Below are positions 11,202 to 21,791 of a stretch of 64,000 bases of DNA, one piece after another. The translations under genes and the position numbers were made by a program. The stretch comes from Methylotetracoccus oryzae (GTDB lineage: Bacteria; Pseudomonadota; Gammaproteobacteria; Methylococcales; Methylococcaceae): positions 170,880 through 234,879 of the forward strand of contig NZ_SRSH01000006.1 of NCBI RefSeq assembly GCF_006175985.1, written 5' to 3'. Below the pieces are notes generated by a model that saw nothing but the letters and a program-made list of their open reading frames with translations, ran no database searches and was not told the DNA's origin. Position 1 is the stretch's first letter, and each line of letters starts with the position of its first letter.

Positions 11202-11990
11202 ATGATTGCCTATCCGCATATCGATCCGGTTGCGATCAGCCTGGGACCGGTGAAGGTCCACTGGTATGGACTGATGTACGTCATTGGCATCAGTGCCGCC
11301 TGGTGGCTGGCTCGCCGCCGCGCACAGCAGCCCGGATTCCCCTGGACGCCGGCTCAGGTCGAGGATTTCATCTTTTTCACGGCCCTGGGTATGGTGCTCG
11401 GCGGCCGCATCGGCTACATGCTGTTCTACAACCTGCCTGGATTCCTGGCCGATCCCCTGATGATCGTTCGTGTCTGGGAGGGCGGCATGGCGTTTCATGG
11501 CGGCCTGATCGGTACCCTCGCCGCCATGTGGATCTACGGTCGCCGGCACGGCATGTCGTTTCTCGAGCTGGGCGATTTTGTTGCCCCCTTCGTCCCGATT
11601 GGCCTGGGCGCCGGCCGGATCGGCAATTTCATCAATGGCGAACTGTGGGGGCGAGTGACCGATGTGCCCTGGGGTATGGTCTTTCCGACGGGCGGCCCGC
11701 TTCCCCGTCATCCCTCGCAGCTTTACGAGGCCGCGCTCGAAGGGCTCGCGCTGTTCGTGATCCTGCAACTCTTCAGTCGCAAGCCACGGCCGGTCGGCGC
11801 GGTCGGCAGTGTCTTTCTGATGGGCTACGGGCTGTTCCGCTTCATCGCCGAGTTCGTCCGCGAGCCGGACGTTCAGCTCGGCTATGTCGCATTGAACTGG
11901 TTAACGATGGGGCAACTCTTGAGTTTGCCGATGATCCTCGGTGGCCTGGGTCTGTTCATCTGGGCCTATCGCCCGAAAGCTGCCGCCTGA
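11202..11990 (+). CDS. lgt: Prolipoprotein diacylglyceryl transferase
   Basis: A 262-residue multi-pass inner-membrane enzyme that transfers diacylglycerol from phosphatidylglycerol to the lipobox cysteine of prolipoproteins. Conserved segments include the H-W-Y-G-L-M-Y N-terminus, G-G-R-I-G-Y, the G-M-A-F-H-G-G-L region and the Lgt signature [14 protein letters not shown]. The C-terminal R-F-I-A-E-F-V-R is also present. It lies 21 bases after gyrB and 14 bases before thyA, as in many gammaproteobacteria. The window encodes several lipoproteins that would be substrates. Confidence 0.97.
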   Translation: MIAYPHIDPVAISLGPVKVHWYGLMYVIGISAAWWLARRRAQQPGFPWTPAQVEDFIFFTALGMVLGGRIGYMLFYNLPGFLADPLMIVRVWEGGMAFHGGLIGTLAAMWIYGRRHGMSFLELGDFVAPFVPIGLGAGRIGNFINGELWGRVTDVPWGMVFPTGGPLPRHPSQLYEAALEGLALFVILQLFSRKPRPVGAVGSVFLMGYGLFRFIAEFVREPDVQLGYVALNWLTMGQLLSLPMILGGLGLFIWAYRPKAAA

Positions 11991-12004
11991 CAGGCGGGTT
12001 TGCC

Positions 12005-12799
12005 GTGCGCGCTTACCTCGACCTGCTTCAGGATATTCTCGATCACGGCGACACCAAGGCCGACCGGACCGGTGTCGGCACACTCAGCGTGTTCGGCCGC
12101 CAACTGCGCTTCGATCTCGGCGCGGGCTTCCCGTTGGTGACGACCAAGAAGCTGCATCTCCCCTCGATCATCCATGAACTGCTGTGGTTCGTGTCGGGTG
12201 ATACCAACGTGCGCTACCTGCAGGCCAACGGTGTCAGTATCTGGAATGAGTGGGCGGATGCAGATGGCGAGTTGGGGCCCGTCTATGGCAAGCAGTGGCG
12301 GGCCTGGCCGATGCCTGACGGTTCGTTCCGCGATCAGCTGGCGCTGGTCGTCGAAGGGATTCGGCGGAACCCGGATTCGAGGCGGCATCTGGTGCTGGCC
12401 TGGAATCCGGCCGAGATCGACCGGATGGCGCTGCCCCCTTGTCACTATGCTTTTCAGTTCTATGTTGCAGGAGGGCGCCTGTCCTGCCTGTTCAACATGC
12501 GTTCGATCGACGCGTTTCTCGGTCTGCCGTTCAACATTGCGTCCTACGCCTTGTTGACCCATCTGATTGCGCAACAGTGCGATCTCGCGGTCGGCGAACT
12601 GATCTGGAGCGGCGGCGACGTGCATCTGTATCGCAATCACCTGGATCAGGCCCGGGAACAACTGCGGCGCGAACCTTTGCCCCTGCCCCGTCTGGTGCTC
12701 CTGCGCCGCCCGCCCAGTCTGTTTGATTACCGCTTCGAGGACATTGCCGTCGAGGGTTATCAGGCCCATCCGCACATCAAGGCGCCCATTGCAGTCTGA
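12005..12799 (+). CDS. thyA: Thymidylate synthase
   Basis: A 264-residue enzyme, identical in length to E. coli ThyA, that methylates dUMP to dTMP with methylene-THF. It begins (GTG) [15 protein letters not shown]. The folate/dUMP-site D-R-T-G-V-G-T-L and the active-site L-P-P-C-H-Y with the catalytic cysteine are visible. [16 protein letters not shown] and the C-terminal P-I-A-V are also conserved. The GTG at 12005 was chosen because it matches the family start and follows lgt by 14 bases. folA follows after 6 bases, coupling dTMP synthesis to recycling of the dihydrofolate it produces. Confidence 0.97.
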   Translation: MRAYLDLLQDILDHGDTKADRTGVGTLSVFGRQLRFDLGAGFPLVTTKKLHLPSIIHELLWFVSGDTNVRYLQANGVSIWNEWADADGELGPVYGKQWRAWPMPDGSFRDQLALVVEGIRRNPDSRRHLVLAWNPAEIDRMALPPCHYAFQFYVAGGRLSCLFNMRSIDAFLGLPFNIASYALLTHLIAQQCDLAVGELIWSGGDVHLYRNHLDQAREQLRREPLPLPRLVLLRRPPSLFDYRFEDIAVEGYQAHPHIKAPIAV

Positions 12800-12805
12800 T
12801 CGACC

Positions 12806-13330
12806 ATGTGCGCCCTTTTGAAGCCCCGGATATCGCTGATCGTTGCGATGGCGCAGAATCGCGTGATCGGCTGCGACAATCGTCTTCCCTGGCATCTGCC
12901 GGCAGACCTGCAGCGTTTCAAGACCCTGACCTGGGGCAAACCCATCCTGATGGGTCGCAAGACGCATGACTCGATCGGGCGAGCGCTGCCGGGCCGCCAA
13001 AATCTGGTGTTGTCCTCTGACCCTTCCTACCGCGCCGCCGAGGGCTGTATCGTCGTTCGTGACATCGATGAGGGCCTCAGGCAGGCCGCTGCCGCTGCCG
13101 ACCTGATGGTCATCGGCGGCTCGTCGCTCTACGCCGCCCTGTTGCCTCGTGCCAGCCGGATATACCTCACGACGATCCATCGCGACTATCCGGGCGATGT
13201 ATTCTTTCCTTCCTTCGAACCGGCCGAATGGTCGCTCGTGTCGCGCGAGCATGTCGCGGACGATCCTCGCTTCGACAGCCCCTATACCTTCGATGTCCTG
13301 GAGCGAATCGCCTCCTGTGTTGTGGCCTGA
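12806..13330 (+). CDS. folA: Dihydrofolate reductase
   Basis: A 174-residue NADPH-dependent enzyme that regenerates tetrahydrofolate after ThyA. It shows I-S-L-I-V-A-M-A-Q-N-R-V-I-G, the substrate loop N-R-L-P-W-H-L-P-A-D-L-Q-R-F-K, P-I-L-M-G-R-K-T and V-I-G-G-S-S-L-Y. The catalytic acid is the aspartate of the A-D-L-Q segment. It is the last gene of the lgt-thyA-folA group and converges with moaC. Confidence 0.96.
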   Translation: MCALLKPRISLIVAMAQNRVIGCDNRLPWHLPADLQRFKTLTWGKPILMGRKTHDSIGRALPGRQNLVLSSDPSYRAAEGCIVVRDIDEGLRQAAAAADLMVIGGSSLYAALLPRASRIYLTTIHRDYPGDVFFPSFEPAEWSLVSREHVADDPRFDSPYTFDVLERIASCVVA

Positions 13331-13376
13331 TCTCGATCGCACGGCGGACGGCACCAAGCGAGACGCGGGTCAGCGG

Positions 13377-13868
13377 TCAATCGGCCCGTGACCAGCGCCC
13401 TGATCGCCCGCCCGACTTCTCGACGAGCTGCACGTTCTCGATGGCCATCCCGCGGTCGACTGCCTTGCACATGTCGTAGATCGTCAGCAGCGCGATCTGG
13501 ACGGCTGTCAGCGCCTCGATCTCCACGCCCGTCGGACCCACGGTCTTGACGGTCGCCCGGCAGTGCACTCGGGAAGCGACGCCGTCGGTATCGAAGTCGA
13601 TGCCGACATGCGTCAGCGCCAGCGGATGGCATAGCGGGATCAGATCGGCCGTCCGCTTGCTGGCCATGATCCCGGCGATGCGGGCGATCCCGAGAACATC
13701 GCCCTTTTTGTGACCGCCGTCGACGATCAAACGCATGGTTTCCGGCGCCATTCCGATGTAGCCTTCCGCGATGGCGACGCGCTCGGTGGCATTCTTGGCA
13801 CCGACGTCGACCATGTGTGCGGCGCCGGCTTCGTTGAAATGAGTCAGGACGGGTGGCTTGTCAGCCAT
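13377..13868 (-). CDS. moaC: Cyclic pyranopterin monophosphate synthase MoaC
   Basis: A 163-residue enzyme of molybdenum-cofactor synthesis that turns the MoaA product into cPMP. Conserved features are the M-V-D-V-G-A-K N-terminus, the [16 protein letters not shown] stretch and [24 protein letters not shown] and the catalytic-lysine region M-C-K-A-V-D-R are also present. It stands alone; no other moa/moe gene is in the window. It is divergent from the flavin reductase gene. Confidence 0.97.
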   Translation of the reverse strand: MADKPPVLTHFNEAGAAHMVDVGAKNATERVAIAEGYIGMAPETMRLIVDGGHKKGDVLGIARIAGIMASKRTADLIPLCHPLALTHVGIDFDTDGVASRVHCRATVKTVGPTGVEIEALTAVQIALLTIYDMCKAVDRGMAIENVQLVEKSGGRSGRWSRAD

Positions 13869-13932
13869 GATCGAACTCGCTCGCTGGGGGTCAAAACCGT
13901 GTACCGAGTCATTTTAAGCAGAGAGTGAAGCA

Positions 13933-14433
13933 ATGAGCGTCGAAATTGCCGAAATGTTCCGGCGAGTCAGCCATGGTGTCTACGTCATCGGTGTCGCCGC
14001 GGGTGAGCGAAGAAATGCCTTCACGGCAGCCTGGGTGATGCAGGTCTCCTTCAAACCGTTGATGCTGGCCGTCAGCATCAACCCCGGCCATTCCTCCTAC
14101 GGCCTCCTCAAAGAGGGCGGGCGGTTCTCGGTCGCCGTGCTGGCCCGCGATCAGTTTGATCTGGCCCTCCATTACGGCCAGTCCGCGGGGATCGACAAAC
14201 TCGAAGGGCAGGCCTGGCATCCGAGTCCGCATGGCGTGCCGATGATCGACGCCGGTATCGCGCAATTCGAATGCGTGTTCGAGAGCGAGTGCACGGCGGG
14301 GGATCACCGGGTCATCGTCGGGCGTGTGATCGATGGGGCCTTGCTCGACAAGGACAAGCCGGTGCTGATCTACCGGGATACGGGAGATGCCGACGGCGCC
14401 GCGATGTTCTTTCCGGACGACTTCGACGCGTGA
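13933..14433 (+). CDS. Flavin reductase-like FMN-binding protein
   Basis: A 166-residue protein of the flavin reductase-like split-barrel family. It has the N-terminal M-F-R-R-V-S-H-G-V-Y-V-I-G-V-A-A-G followed by F-T-A-A-W-V-M-Q-V-S-F-K-P. L-M-L-A-V-S-I-N-P-G-H-S-S-Y and a late D-H-R-V-I-V-G-R-V-I-D-G-A-L-L are also conserved. Members bind FMN and pass electrons from NAD(P)H, often for a partner oxygenase. No oxygenase lies beside it. Its stop overlaps the GTG start of the next gene (GTGA), so the two are translationally coupled. Confidence 0.9.
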   Translation: MSVEIAEMFRRVSHGVYVIGVAAGERRNAFTAAWVMQVSFKPLMLAVSINPGHSSYGLLKEGGRFSVAVLARDQFDLALHYGQSAGIDKLEGQAWHPSPHGVPMIDAGIAQFECVFESECTAGDHRVIVGRVIDGALLDKDKPVLIYRDTGDADGAAMFFPDDFDA

Positions 14434-15389
14434 GCTCACCGATCCGGCCCCGCGACTTCATCGAAGTTCCCGAGGGCCTGATTTTCGCCGTCGTCGATCC
14501 GGACCCGGAGGACGGCAAGGTGCTCTGCTGGCTACGCTACCGGCGGGAGGGCGGGACCTCCCGGCCGGTCAAGCTGGAAACCGGGAGAGCCATGGAGTTG
14601 CTGAGGAAAACCGCACCGCTGTACCTGCACCATTCCCGCCGCTCTGATGCGTGGGTACATGGTGTGCCGCAGGACCACATCAGCCGGCACCACAGCGCCG
14701 CAGCGCGCTGTGGTGCCCTGCTGACCTCGGGTGGTGCGGAGCCAATCGAGGCTCGGTTGTGCCGTCTCGTGGGGTACTTCGTTGCCCGAGGCGTCCCGGC
14801 CGATCAACTCGGTGTGACGGGGTCGCTGCTGATCGGCGCGCAGACCGCGGATTCCGACCTGGATCTGGTCAGTTATTCGCGTGCCGACTTTGCCCACTTG
14901 CGACGGCTCATCGTGGCGGGTGTCGCCAACGGTGATCTCGCTGCGCTGGACGCCGTTGCCTGGCGCGACGCCTGGGAGCGTCGCGGATGTGACCTCGGTT
15001 TCGACGACTACGTCTGGCATGAGCGCCGCAAGGCGAACAAGGCCCTGTTCGAAGGTACGAAGTTCGACGTCACGCTGGCAGTCGGAGCCGCCGCCAGTGC
15101 GGCCGTTCGGAAATTGGGCCCCCGGAGGCTGCACTGCGTCGTCGTCGACGACACGGCGGCCTACGACTACCCGGCGCGCTACCGGGTCGATGATCCCGAG
15201 GTCGGTGAGATTCTCGTCTTCACGCACACCTATGTCGGCCAGGCCGTCAGGGGGGAGGTTGTCGAGGCGGCCGGGCAACTCGAGGAAGATGCGGCGGGCC
15301 GTCTCCGCCTGGTCATCGGGTCGAGCCGGGAGTCGCCGGGGGAATACCTGCGCGTCGAGCGGCACGTTGCGGCGCACGGTCCCGCCTGA
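14430..15389 (+). CDS. COG1665-like predicted nucleotidyltransferase
   Basis: A 319-residue protein starting at a GTG that overlaps the upstream stop. The N-terminal ~90 residues resemble archaeal COG1665 proteins (R-D-F-I-E-V-P-E-G-L-I-F-A-V then V-L-C-W-L-R-Y, ending in a G-V-P segment). The middle carries a Pol-beta-type nucleotidyltransferase signature, G-S-L-L-I-G-A-Q-T-A-D-S-D-L-D-L (about residues 130-145), with the paired metal-binding aspartates. Later F-E-G-T-K-F-D-V-T could supply the third acidic residue. Homologues I recall are mainly archaeal, so it may be horizontally acquired. Substrate is unknown. Confidence 0.75.
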   Translation: MSSPIRPRDFIEVPEGLIFAVVDPDPEDGKVLCWLRYRREGGTSRPVKLETGRAMELLRKTAPLYLHHSRRSDAWVHGVPQDHISRHHSAAARCGALLTSGGAEPIEARLCRLVGYFVARGVPADQLGVTGSLLIGAQTADSDLDLVSYSRADFAHLRRLIVAGVANGDLAALDAVAWRDAWERRGCDLGFDDYVWHERRKANKALFEGTKFDVTLAVGAAASAAVRKLGPRRLHCVVVDDTAAYDYPARYRVDDPEVGEILVFTHTYVGQAVRGEVVEAAGQLEEDAAGRLRLVIGSSRESPGEYLRVERHVAAHGPA

Positions 15390-15397
15390 GCCGATGG

Positions 15398-15415
15398 GCC
15401 ACGCTCGCGCGTGGC
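15398..15415. terminator. Perfect hairpin after the nucleotidyltransferase gene
   Basis: GCCACGC-TCGC-GCGTGGC forms a 7-bp GC-rich stem with a 4-base loop, 9 bases after the stop. No T-run follows, so termination efficiency is uncertain. Confidence 0.45.
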
Positions 15416-15482
15416 GATGCGGGTGTGAGTCTGCTAGAGTCCGGGCCGCGATAACGATAAATGTCGAGCGAGGAGGTGTGCG

Positions 15483-15761
15483 ATGTTCGGAGGTCTGATT
15501 GCGGCGCTGCTGTGCTACTGGTTCTACCAGACGGCGATCAGGGTCAAGCTCAATCCCCTGCAATGGGTCATCGGCGCGCTGGTCATCTTTTACGCGGTGC
15601 GCTTCGCGTGGACCTTTGCCGTGTTGAAGCCGCTGATGGGGGCAGCGTTCAAGACGCACGGCATGGTTTCCGGTGTCATGATCGAGTTGTCGGGGGCGGT
15701 GATCGCAGCGGGCGTGGTTGCGCTGTTCCACAAGAAGGTGATGTTGAAGCAGGCCCGCTGA
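15483..15761 (+). CDS. Small hypothetical membrane protein, paralogue A
   Basis: A 92-residue protein with three predicted membrane segments (about residues 3-16, 28-50 and 62-82), preceded by a strong GAGGAGG site. I recognise no named family. It is clearly paralogous to the protein at 16553. Both share W-F-Y-x-T-A near residue 13, L-x-P-L-x-W-x-x-G, P-L-x-G-x-A-F-x-x-H, a late serine-containing helix and V-M-L-K near the end. The two copies flank a HAD phosphatase gene on the same strand. Function is unknown. Confidence 0.8.
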   Translation: MFGGLIAALLCYWFYQTAIRVKLNPLQWVIGALVIFYAVRFAWTFAVLKPLMGAAFKTHGMVSGVMIELSGAVIAAGVVALFHKKVMLKQAR

Positions 15762-15771
15762 GTCCGCCCTC

Positions 15772-16485
15772 ATGCTCGTTTCCCCTAACCCCACCGTGCG
15801 ACTGGCGGAAGGGCCCATCCTCCCCCCCTTCCGTGCCGTGGTGATGGATATGGATGGGCTGGCGCTGGACACCGAGGCCACGTACTGTGACGCCTGGCGC
15901 GCGGCTGCAGCCGCCCTGGGTTTCCAATTGAGTGAGCCGTTCTGCCACGGTCTGTTCGGACGGCACGCGGACGACGTGCATGCCGCCCTGGCGGAGGCCT
16001 GCGGCGAGGGTTTCGATCTACGGCGATTTTTCGGGCTCGCCGAAGAATTCTGGCACGCCCAAATCCGCACCAACGGCGTCGCCAAGATGCCCGCGCTGGA
16101 CCGTTTCCTCGGCCTGCTGAGGCAGCGCGAACTGCCTTATGCGCTGGCGACGAACAGTGACTCGCCCTATGCCCGGGAGGTGCTGGAGCAGGCCGGAGCC
16201 CGGGACCTGTTTCCGATCGTCGTGACCCGGGACGAGGTGGCGCAGGGCAAGCCGGCGCCGGATCTCTTTCTGGAAGGTGCCCGCCGTCTGGGCGCTGACC
16301 CGGCTGAATGCCTGGGACTCGAAGATTCGCTCGTGGGCCTGCAGGCCTGCCAGCGCGCGGGCCTGATTCCGGTGCTGATTCCATCGCGGGCGGCCAGCGC
16401 CTCCCGGCCTCCGGACGGAACCTGGGTTCTGCCGAGTCTGGGCGCGCTGGCGGACTGTATCGAGCGAAGCGGCGACGCCTCATGA
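15772..16485 (+). CDS. HAD-superfamily phosphatase (subfamily IA)
   Basis: A 237-residue haloacid-dehalogenase-type hydrolase. Motif I is V-M-D-M-D-G-L-A-L-D-T-E with the nucleophile and acid aspartates (about residues 24-26). A helical cap follows. Motif II is A-T-N-S-D-S, the motif III lysine is in G-K-P-A-P-D and motif IV is G-L-E-D-S. This pattern is typical of phosphoglycolate/beta-phosphoglucomutase-like enzymes, but the substrate cannot be told. It lies 10 bases after membrane paralogue A and 67 bases before paralogue B, so the three probably share a transcript. Confidence 0.9.
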   Translation: MLVSPNPTVRLAEGPILPPFRAVVMDMDGLALDTEATYCDAWRAAAAALGFQLSEPFCHGLFGRHADDVHAALAEACGEGFDLRRFFGLAEEFWHAQIRTNGVAKMPALDRFLGLLRQRELPYALATNSDSPYAREVLEQAGARDLFPIVVTRDEVAQGKPAPDLFLEGARRLGADPAECLGLEDSLVGLQACQRAGLIPVLIPSRAASASRPPDGTWVLPSLGALADCIERSGDAS

Positions 16486-16552
16486 CGGGCGCTTTCCCTG
16501 GAGCCAGGTGGCGCGCCGGACACCGAATCCCGAGCCCCAACGAGGTCGAATC

Positions 16553-16852
16553 ATGATAGGCGCACTCGCCATACTCGCCATTGCCGTTTGGTTCTACCGG
16601 ACCGCCGAACGTCATTCCCTGCCCCCACTGGCCTGGTGTGTCGGCGGTGTGATCGTCTACTACGGCGGGTTCGCGTTCTGGATGTATCTGGTCATGCGCC
16701 CGTTGCTGGGCGATGCCTTTCGGAACCATAGCCTCTGGCTGGGTCTGGGACTGGACATCTCGTCCGTGTTCGTCGGTGTCGTGGGTGCGACGTTCTTCCG
16801 CGCACTCGTTATGCTGAAACGTGGAACGCCCCCACAGCAGCGGACGTTCTGA
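16553..16852 (+). CDS. Small hypothetical membrane protein, paralogue B
   Basis: A 99-residue protein starting at the ATG at 16553 (weak CGAGG upstream; an extended frame begins at 16508). Three hydrophobic segments are predicted at about residues 2-14, 26-46 and 58-80. It is paralogous to the protein at 15483, keeping W-F-Y-x-T-A, L-x-P-L-x-W, P-L-L-G-D-A-F-x-N-H and the terminal V-M-L-K motif. The C-terminal tail after M-L-K is longer and polar. Function is unknown. Confidence 0.78.
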   Translation: MIGALAILAIAVWFYRTAERHSLPPLAWCVGGVIVYYGGFAFWMYLVMRPLLGDAFRNHSLWLGLGLDISSVFVGVVGATFFRALVMLKRGTPPQQRTF

Positions 16853-16894
16853 CGCGCCACAGCGGGCGTCAGGCCGTTGCCCCGCCCGCCAAAC

Positions 16895-16923
16895 TTGAAA
16901 AACCCAGCGTGATGCATTAGTTT
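16895..16923 (+). promoter_or_regulatory. Candidate promoter of the thiC transcript
   Basis: TTGAAA (16895-16900) and TAGTTT (16918-16923) are separated by exactly 17 bases. The predicted start lies about 10 bases before the TPP aptamer, as expected for a riboswitch leader. The -10 is weak (3/6). Confidence 0.45.
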
Positions 16924-16939
16924 TAAGGCCCTCAGAGGC

Positions 16940-18978
<2,039 letters not shown>

Positions 18979-19098
18979 CGCGCGCGGGAATCGTGCCCGG
19001 CCGAACGGGAGGCTGCCAAGATTGCATGCTGCCGCTCGCCGGGCCCGTTCTGTCGACGTGCGAGCATGCCGTGAGCCGGGCATGATCCGAAGCTCGAT

Positions 19099-19773
19099 GT
19101 GGCCGATCCGGGCCTCCTTGTTGCCGTGAGTCCAGGCTGGCATGCCCTGATCTGGGCGGCGGCATTCTGGTCGGGATGGGCGCCGGCCGACCGGCTGACC
19201 TGGTTTCTGGAAGCCGCGCCCGCCCTGGTCATTTATGTCACGCTGATCGCCTATGGCCGCCGCTTCCGCTTGACGCCTCTCGCCGTCTGGCTGTGTCTGG
19301 CGCTGATGCTCGTCATTTTCGTCGGCGGCCATTACGGCTTCGCGGCGGTCCCCGGCTTCGAGGGGCCGCGATCGATTCCGGGGGGCGCCGGCCACCGCAA
19401 TGAATTCGACAAATTCGCCCATTTCTTTCAGGGGCTGGTCCCGGCCATCGTGTTTCGGGAACTGCTGATCCGCCTCCGGGCGATGGCCCTCCCCTTGTTG
19501 CTGCCGGTCGTCGTCCTTGCCCTGACGCTCTCGCTGAGCGCCTTGTATGAATTGTGCGAATGGGCAAGCCACCTCGTGCTCGGCGGACGCGCCGATGCCT
19601 TCATCGCGTCCCAGGCCGATCCGTGGGACGCCCAAAGCGACATGGCGATGGCCCTTTTGGGGGCATTGGCCGCTCTGGGTGCCCTGTCCCGCCGTCACGA
19701 CGCGGCGCTCGCCGCCCTCGGTCACGACGCCGCCGCGAAAAATTCATTTGACAAGGCGGCTATTCGCGGTTAA
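19099..19773 (+). CDS. DUF2238 (YjdF-like) inner-membrane protein
   Basis: A 224-residue polytopic protein (GTG start) with about six hydrophobic segments. Diagnostic features are V-G-G-H-Y-G-F-A-x-V-P, R-N-E-F-D-K-x-A-H-F-F-Q-G-L-V-P-A, a conserved F-R-E-L, Y-E-L-C-E-W and the final Q-x-D-P-W-D-A-Q-S-D-M motif. These match the DUF2238/YjdF family of unknown function. The conserved charged residues within membrane segments hint at an enzyme or transporter. It follows thiC by 120 bases. Confidence 0.88.
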   Translation: MADPGLLVAVSPGWHALIWAAAFWSGWAPADRLTWFLEAAPALVIYVTLIAYGRRFRLTPLAVWLCLALMLVIFVGGHYGFAAVPGFEGPRSIPGGAGHRNEFDKFAHFFQGLVPAIVFRELLIRLRAMALPLLLPVVVLALTLSLSALYELCEWASHLVLGGRADAFIASQADPWDAQSDMAMALLGALAALGALSRRHDAALAALGHDAAAKNSFDKAAIRG

Positions 19774-19947
19774 TTGTTTTTCCATCGTAGGCGCAAGTTG
19801 ATTCACGTCGGTGGTGCTTCCTTCGATGGCCTGCGACGCGGTGAAAGCGATAGACCTGCTACGATCATCAGTTCTTGATACCTGTGCCATTGATTGAGCT
19901 GCTGATGTTGACGAGCGAAATGGCACGATTTCGAGCACGGGTCCGTT

Positions 19948-20226
19948 ATGAATATCTATGTAGGGAATCTGTCGTATCAACTATCCGATGATGAATTGCG
20001 CCAGGCCTTCGAGGCTTTCGGCGAGGTGTCTTCCGCCACCATCATCATGGACAAAGCAACTGGACGCTCCAAGGGTTTCGGATTCGTCGAAATGCCCGAT
20101 CAGTCTTGCGGCGAGGCGGCCGTCAAGAATCTGGACGGCGCGGATCTGAAGGGCCGCAACATTCGGGTCAATGAAGCCCGCCCCCGGACGGATACGCAAC
20201 CGATGCGTCGTACCCGCCGCTTCTGA
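19948..20226 (+). CDS. RRM-domain RNA-binding protein
   Basis: A 92-residue protein consisting almost entirely of one RNA-recognition motif. RNP2 is I-Y-V-G-N-L at residues 3-8 and RNP1 is K-G-F-G-F-V-E-M near residue 42, followed by the D-L-K-G-R-N-I-R-V-N-E-A final strand. A short arginine-rich tail ends the protein. Such small RRM proteins in bacteria and cyanobacteria (Rbp type) bind RNA and are often cold-induced. No clear Shine-Dalgarno sequence precedes the ATG. Confidence 0.93.
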   Translation: MNIYVGNLSYQLSDDELRQAFEAFGEVSSATIIMDKATGRSKGFGFVEMPDQSCGEAAVKNLDGADLKGRNIRVNEARPRTDTQPMRRTRRF

Positions 20227-20234
20227 TCTGTCAC

Positions 20235-20264
20235 CGGGCCGTCGGCCTCCCGGCTGACGGCCCG
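20235..20264 (+). terminator. Hairpin terminator after the RRM gene
   Basis: CGGGCCGTC (20235-20243) pairs with GACGGCCCG (20256-20264), a perfect 9-bp stem, followed by CTTCTCGTC. It lies 8 bases after the stop. The T-content after it is modest. Confidence 0.6.
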
Positions 20265-20663
20265 CTTCTCGTCCCCGGAACATCCGCACCGCCGACTCGG
20301 CGCTGCCGCCGGCGGCAATTCGCGTTGTCGCCGACCTCTGCTTGAGTGCCTGAAAGCCTGGCCGCGTGTGTACACTCACCCGGCATCTCGGTTGCCTCGT
20401 CCGGGGAGACACACTCGCTACCGCGCCGGCTCGCGAGAATCGGCGGCAAATGGGAATCGGCCTGTTACAATCCGGCCTGATGAATCAAATCTACTCCTAA
20501 TGCCCGGCTTCGCTGCTGAGCCGCGAACAAACGGAGCGTGGATGCCGATCCGGTCGTCATCCGCATCGTGCACCGTGATCGACGCGTTGACCACCCCTTG
20601 CCGCCCTCGAAAGCCACTCGCGTCGAACCGTCGCGCGTCGCCGCTCATTCGTTCCTTGCTGGT
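20265..20663. other. Intergenic leader region of the efflux genes
   Basis: This 399-base gap contains no recognisable gene. An open frame joining the efflux adaptor upstream has no family resemblance. TTACAATCC around 20464 could be a -10 region, but no matching -35 is seen. Confidence 0.4.
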
Positions 20664-21788
20664 ATGAAAATTCCGACCTCATTGCCGTTCTGGCTGTTGT
20701 CACTGCTACTGGCGCTGAGCCCGCCTTTGAAGGCGACGGATGCATCCCCGCCGGCGGTCACGGCAAATGCCGCGCTGCTGGCAAAGTTGAAGATCGTCGT
20801 CGTTGGCCAAACCGAATTGCGCGACTCATTGCGGGTCCCGGCGCGCGTCGAACTCGATCGGCGGCGGCTGGCTCATATCGGCGCGTCGGTCTCCGGTCGG
20901 GTCGTCGAGATCAGGCGCTCGCTCGGCGATGACGTCAAGAAAGGCGATCTGCTGGCGGTGCTGAACAGCGCCGAGTTGGGCACAGCCCAGTCCGACTATC
21001 TGAAGGCCATCTCCAAGCTCAAGCTCCGGCAGTCAGCGTACAACCGCGCGAAGCAGTTATACGAAAACGGGATCATCGCGGTGGCGAACCTGCAGCAGCG
21101 CCAGAATGAACTGTCCGAAGCCGAGGTGGACCTGGACACCTCGCGCGACCACCTGAAGGTCATGGGCATGAGCGATCCCGCGATCACGGACCTGGGCGCA
21201 CGGGGTACGATCAAGTCGCTGTCGCCGATCACGGCGACCCTCACCGGCACGGTGATCGAACGGAACATCACGCTCGGTCAGGTCGTGCAGCCGTCGGACG
21301 CGCTGTTCACCGTGTCGGACCTCTCCCATGTCTGGCTGGTGGCCGATGTGTCGGAGCGCAACGCCCAATGGGCGCGCGAGGGCGATGACGCCGAAGCCGA
21401 GATCGCCGCGCTGCCGGGCAAACGTTTCGTTGGGCGCTTGATCTACATCGGCGACGTGATCGACCCGGATACACGGACGATGACCGTGCGCATGGATTTG
21501 CCGAATCCCGCGGACATCATCAAGCCGAACATGCTGGCAACCCTGATGATCCGCAAGCCGGCCACGCAGGAGGCGGTCATTCCGCTCGAAGCGATCGTGC
21601 GCGAGGGTGACAAGGACCATGTGTTCGTGGCGATCGGCAAGGATCAGTTCGCGCTGCGCCCCGTCACGCTGGGCGACCCGGAAGGGGGCGTGCGGCCGGT
21701 CATCTCGGGTCTGCAAGTCGGAGAGAAGATCGTGACGAACGGGTCGTTTCATCTGAACAACGAGCGCCTGCGCTCGCAACTGGAATAG
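20664..21788 (+). CDS. RND efflux periplasmic adaptor (CzcB/CusB type)
   Basis: A 374-residue membrane-fusion protein. The ATG at 20664 begins a clear signal peptide (K-I-P-T-S-L-P-F-W-L-L-S-L-L-L-A-L-S), cleaved near residue 25. A beta-barrel/lipoyl part has A-S-V-S-G-R-V-V-E-I and G-D-x-V-K-K-G-D-L-L-A-V. A helical hairpin around residues 110-165, the second lipoyl half T-G-T-V-I-E-R-N-I-T-L-G-Q-V-V and a C-terminal beta domain with D-P-D-T-R-T-M-T-V-R complete the architecture. It ends 3 bases before the pump gene. No outer-membrane CzcC/TolC partner lies in the operon, so one must come from elsewhere. Confidence 0.92.
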   Translation: MKIPTSLPFWLLSLLLALSPPLKATDASPPAVTANAALLAKLKIVVVGQTELRDSLRVPARVELDRRRLAHIGASVSGRVVEIRRSLGDDVKKGDLLAVLNSAELGTAQSDYLKAISKLKLRQSAYNRAKQLYENGIIAVANLQQRQNELSEAEVDLDTSRDHLKVMGMSDPAITDLGARGTIKSLSPITATLTGTVIERNITLGQVVQPSDALFTVSDLSHVWLVADVSERNAQWAREGDDAEAEIAALPGKRFVGRLIYIGDVIDPDTRTMTVRMDLPNPADIIKPNMLATLMIRKPATQEAVIPLEAIVREGDKDHVFVAIGKDQFALRPVTLGDPEGGVRPVISGLQVGEKIVTNGSFHLNNERLRSQLE

Positions 21789-21791
21789 TCG

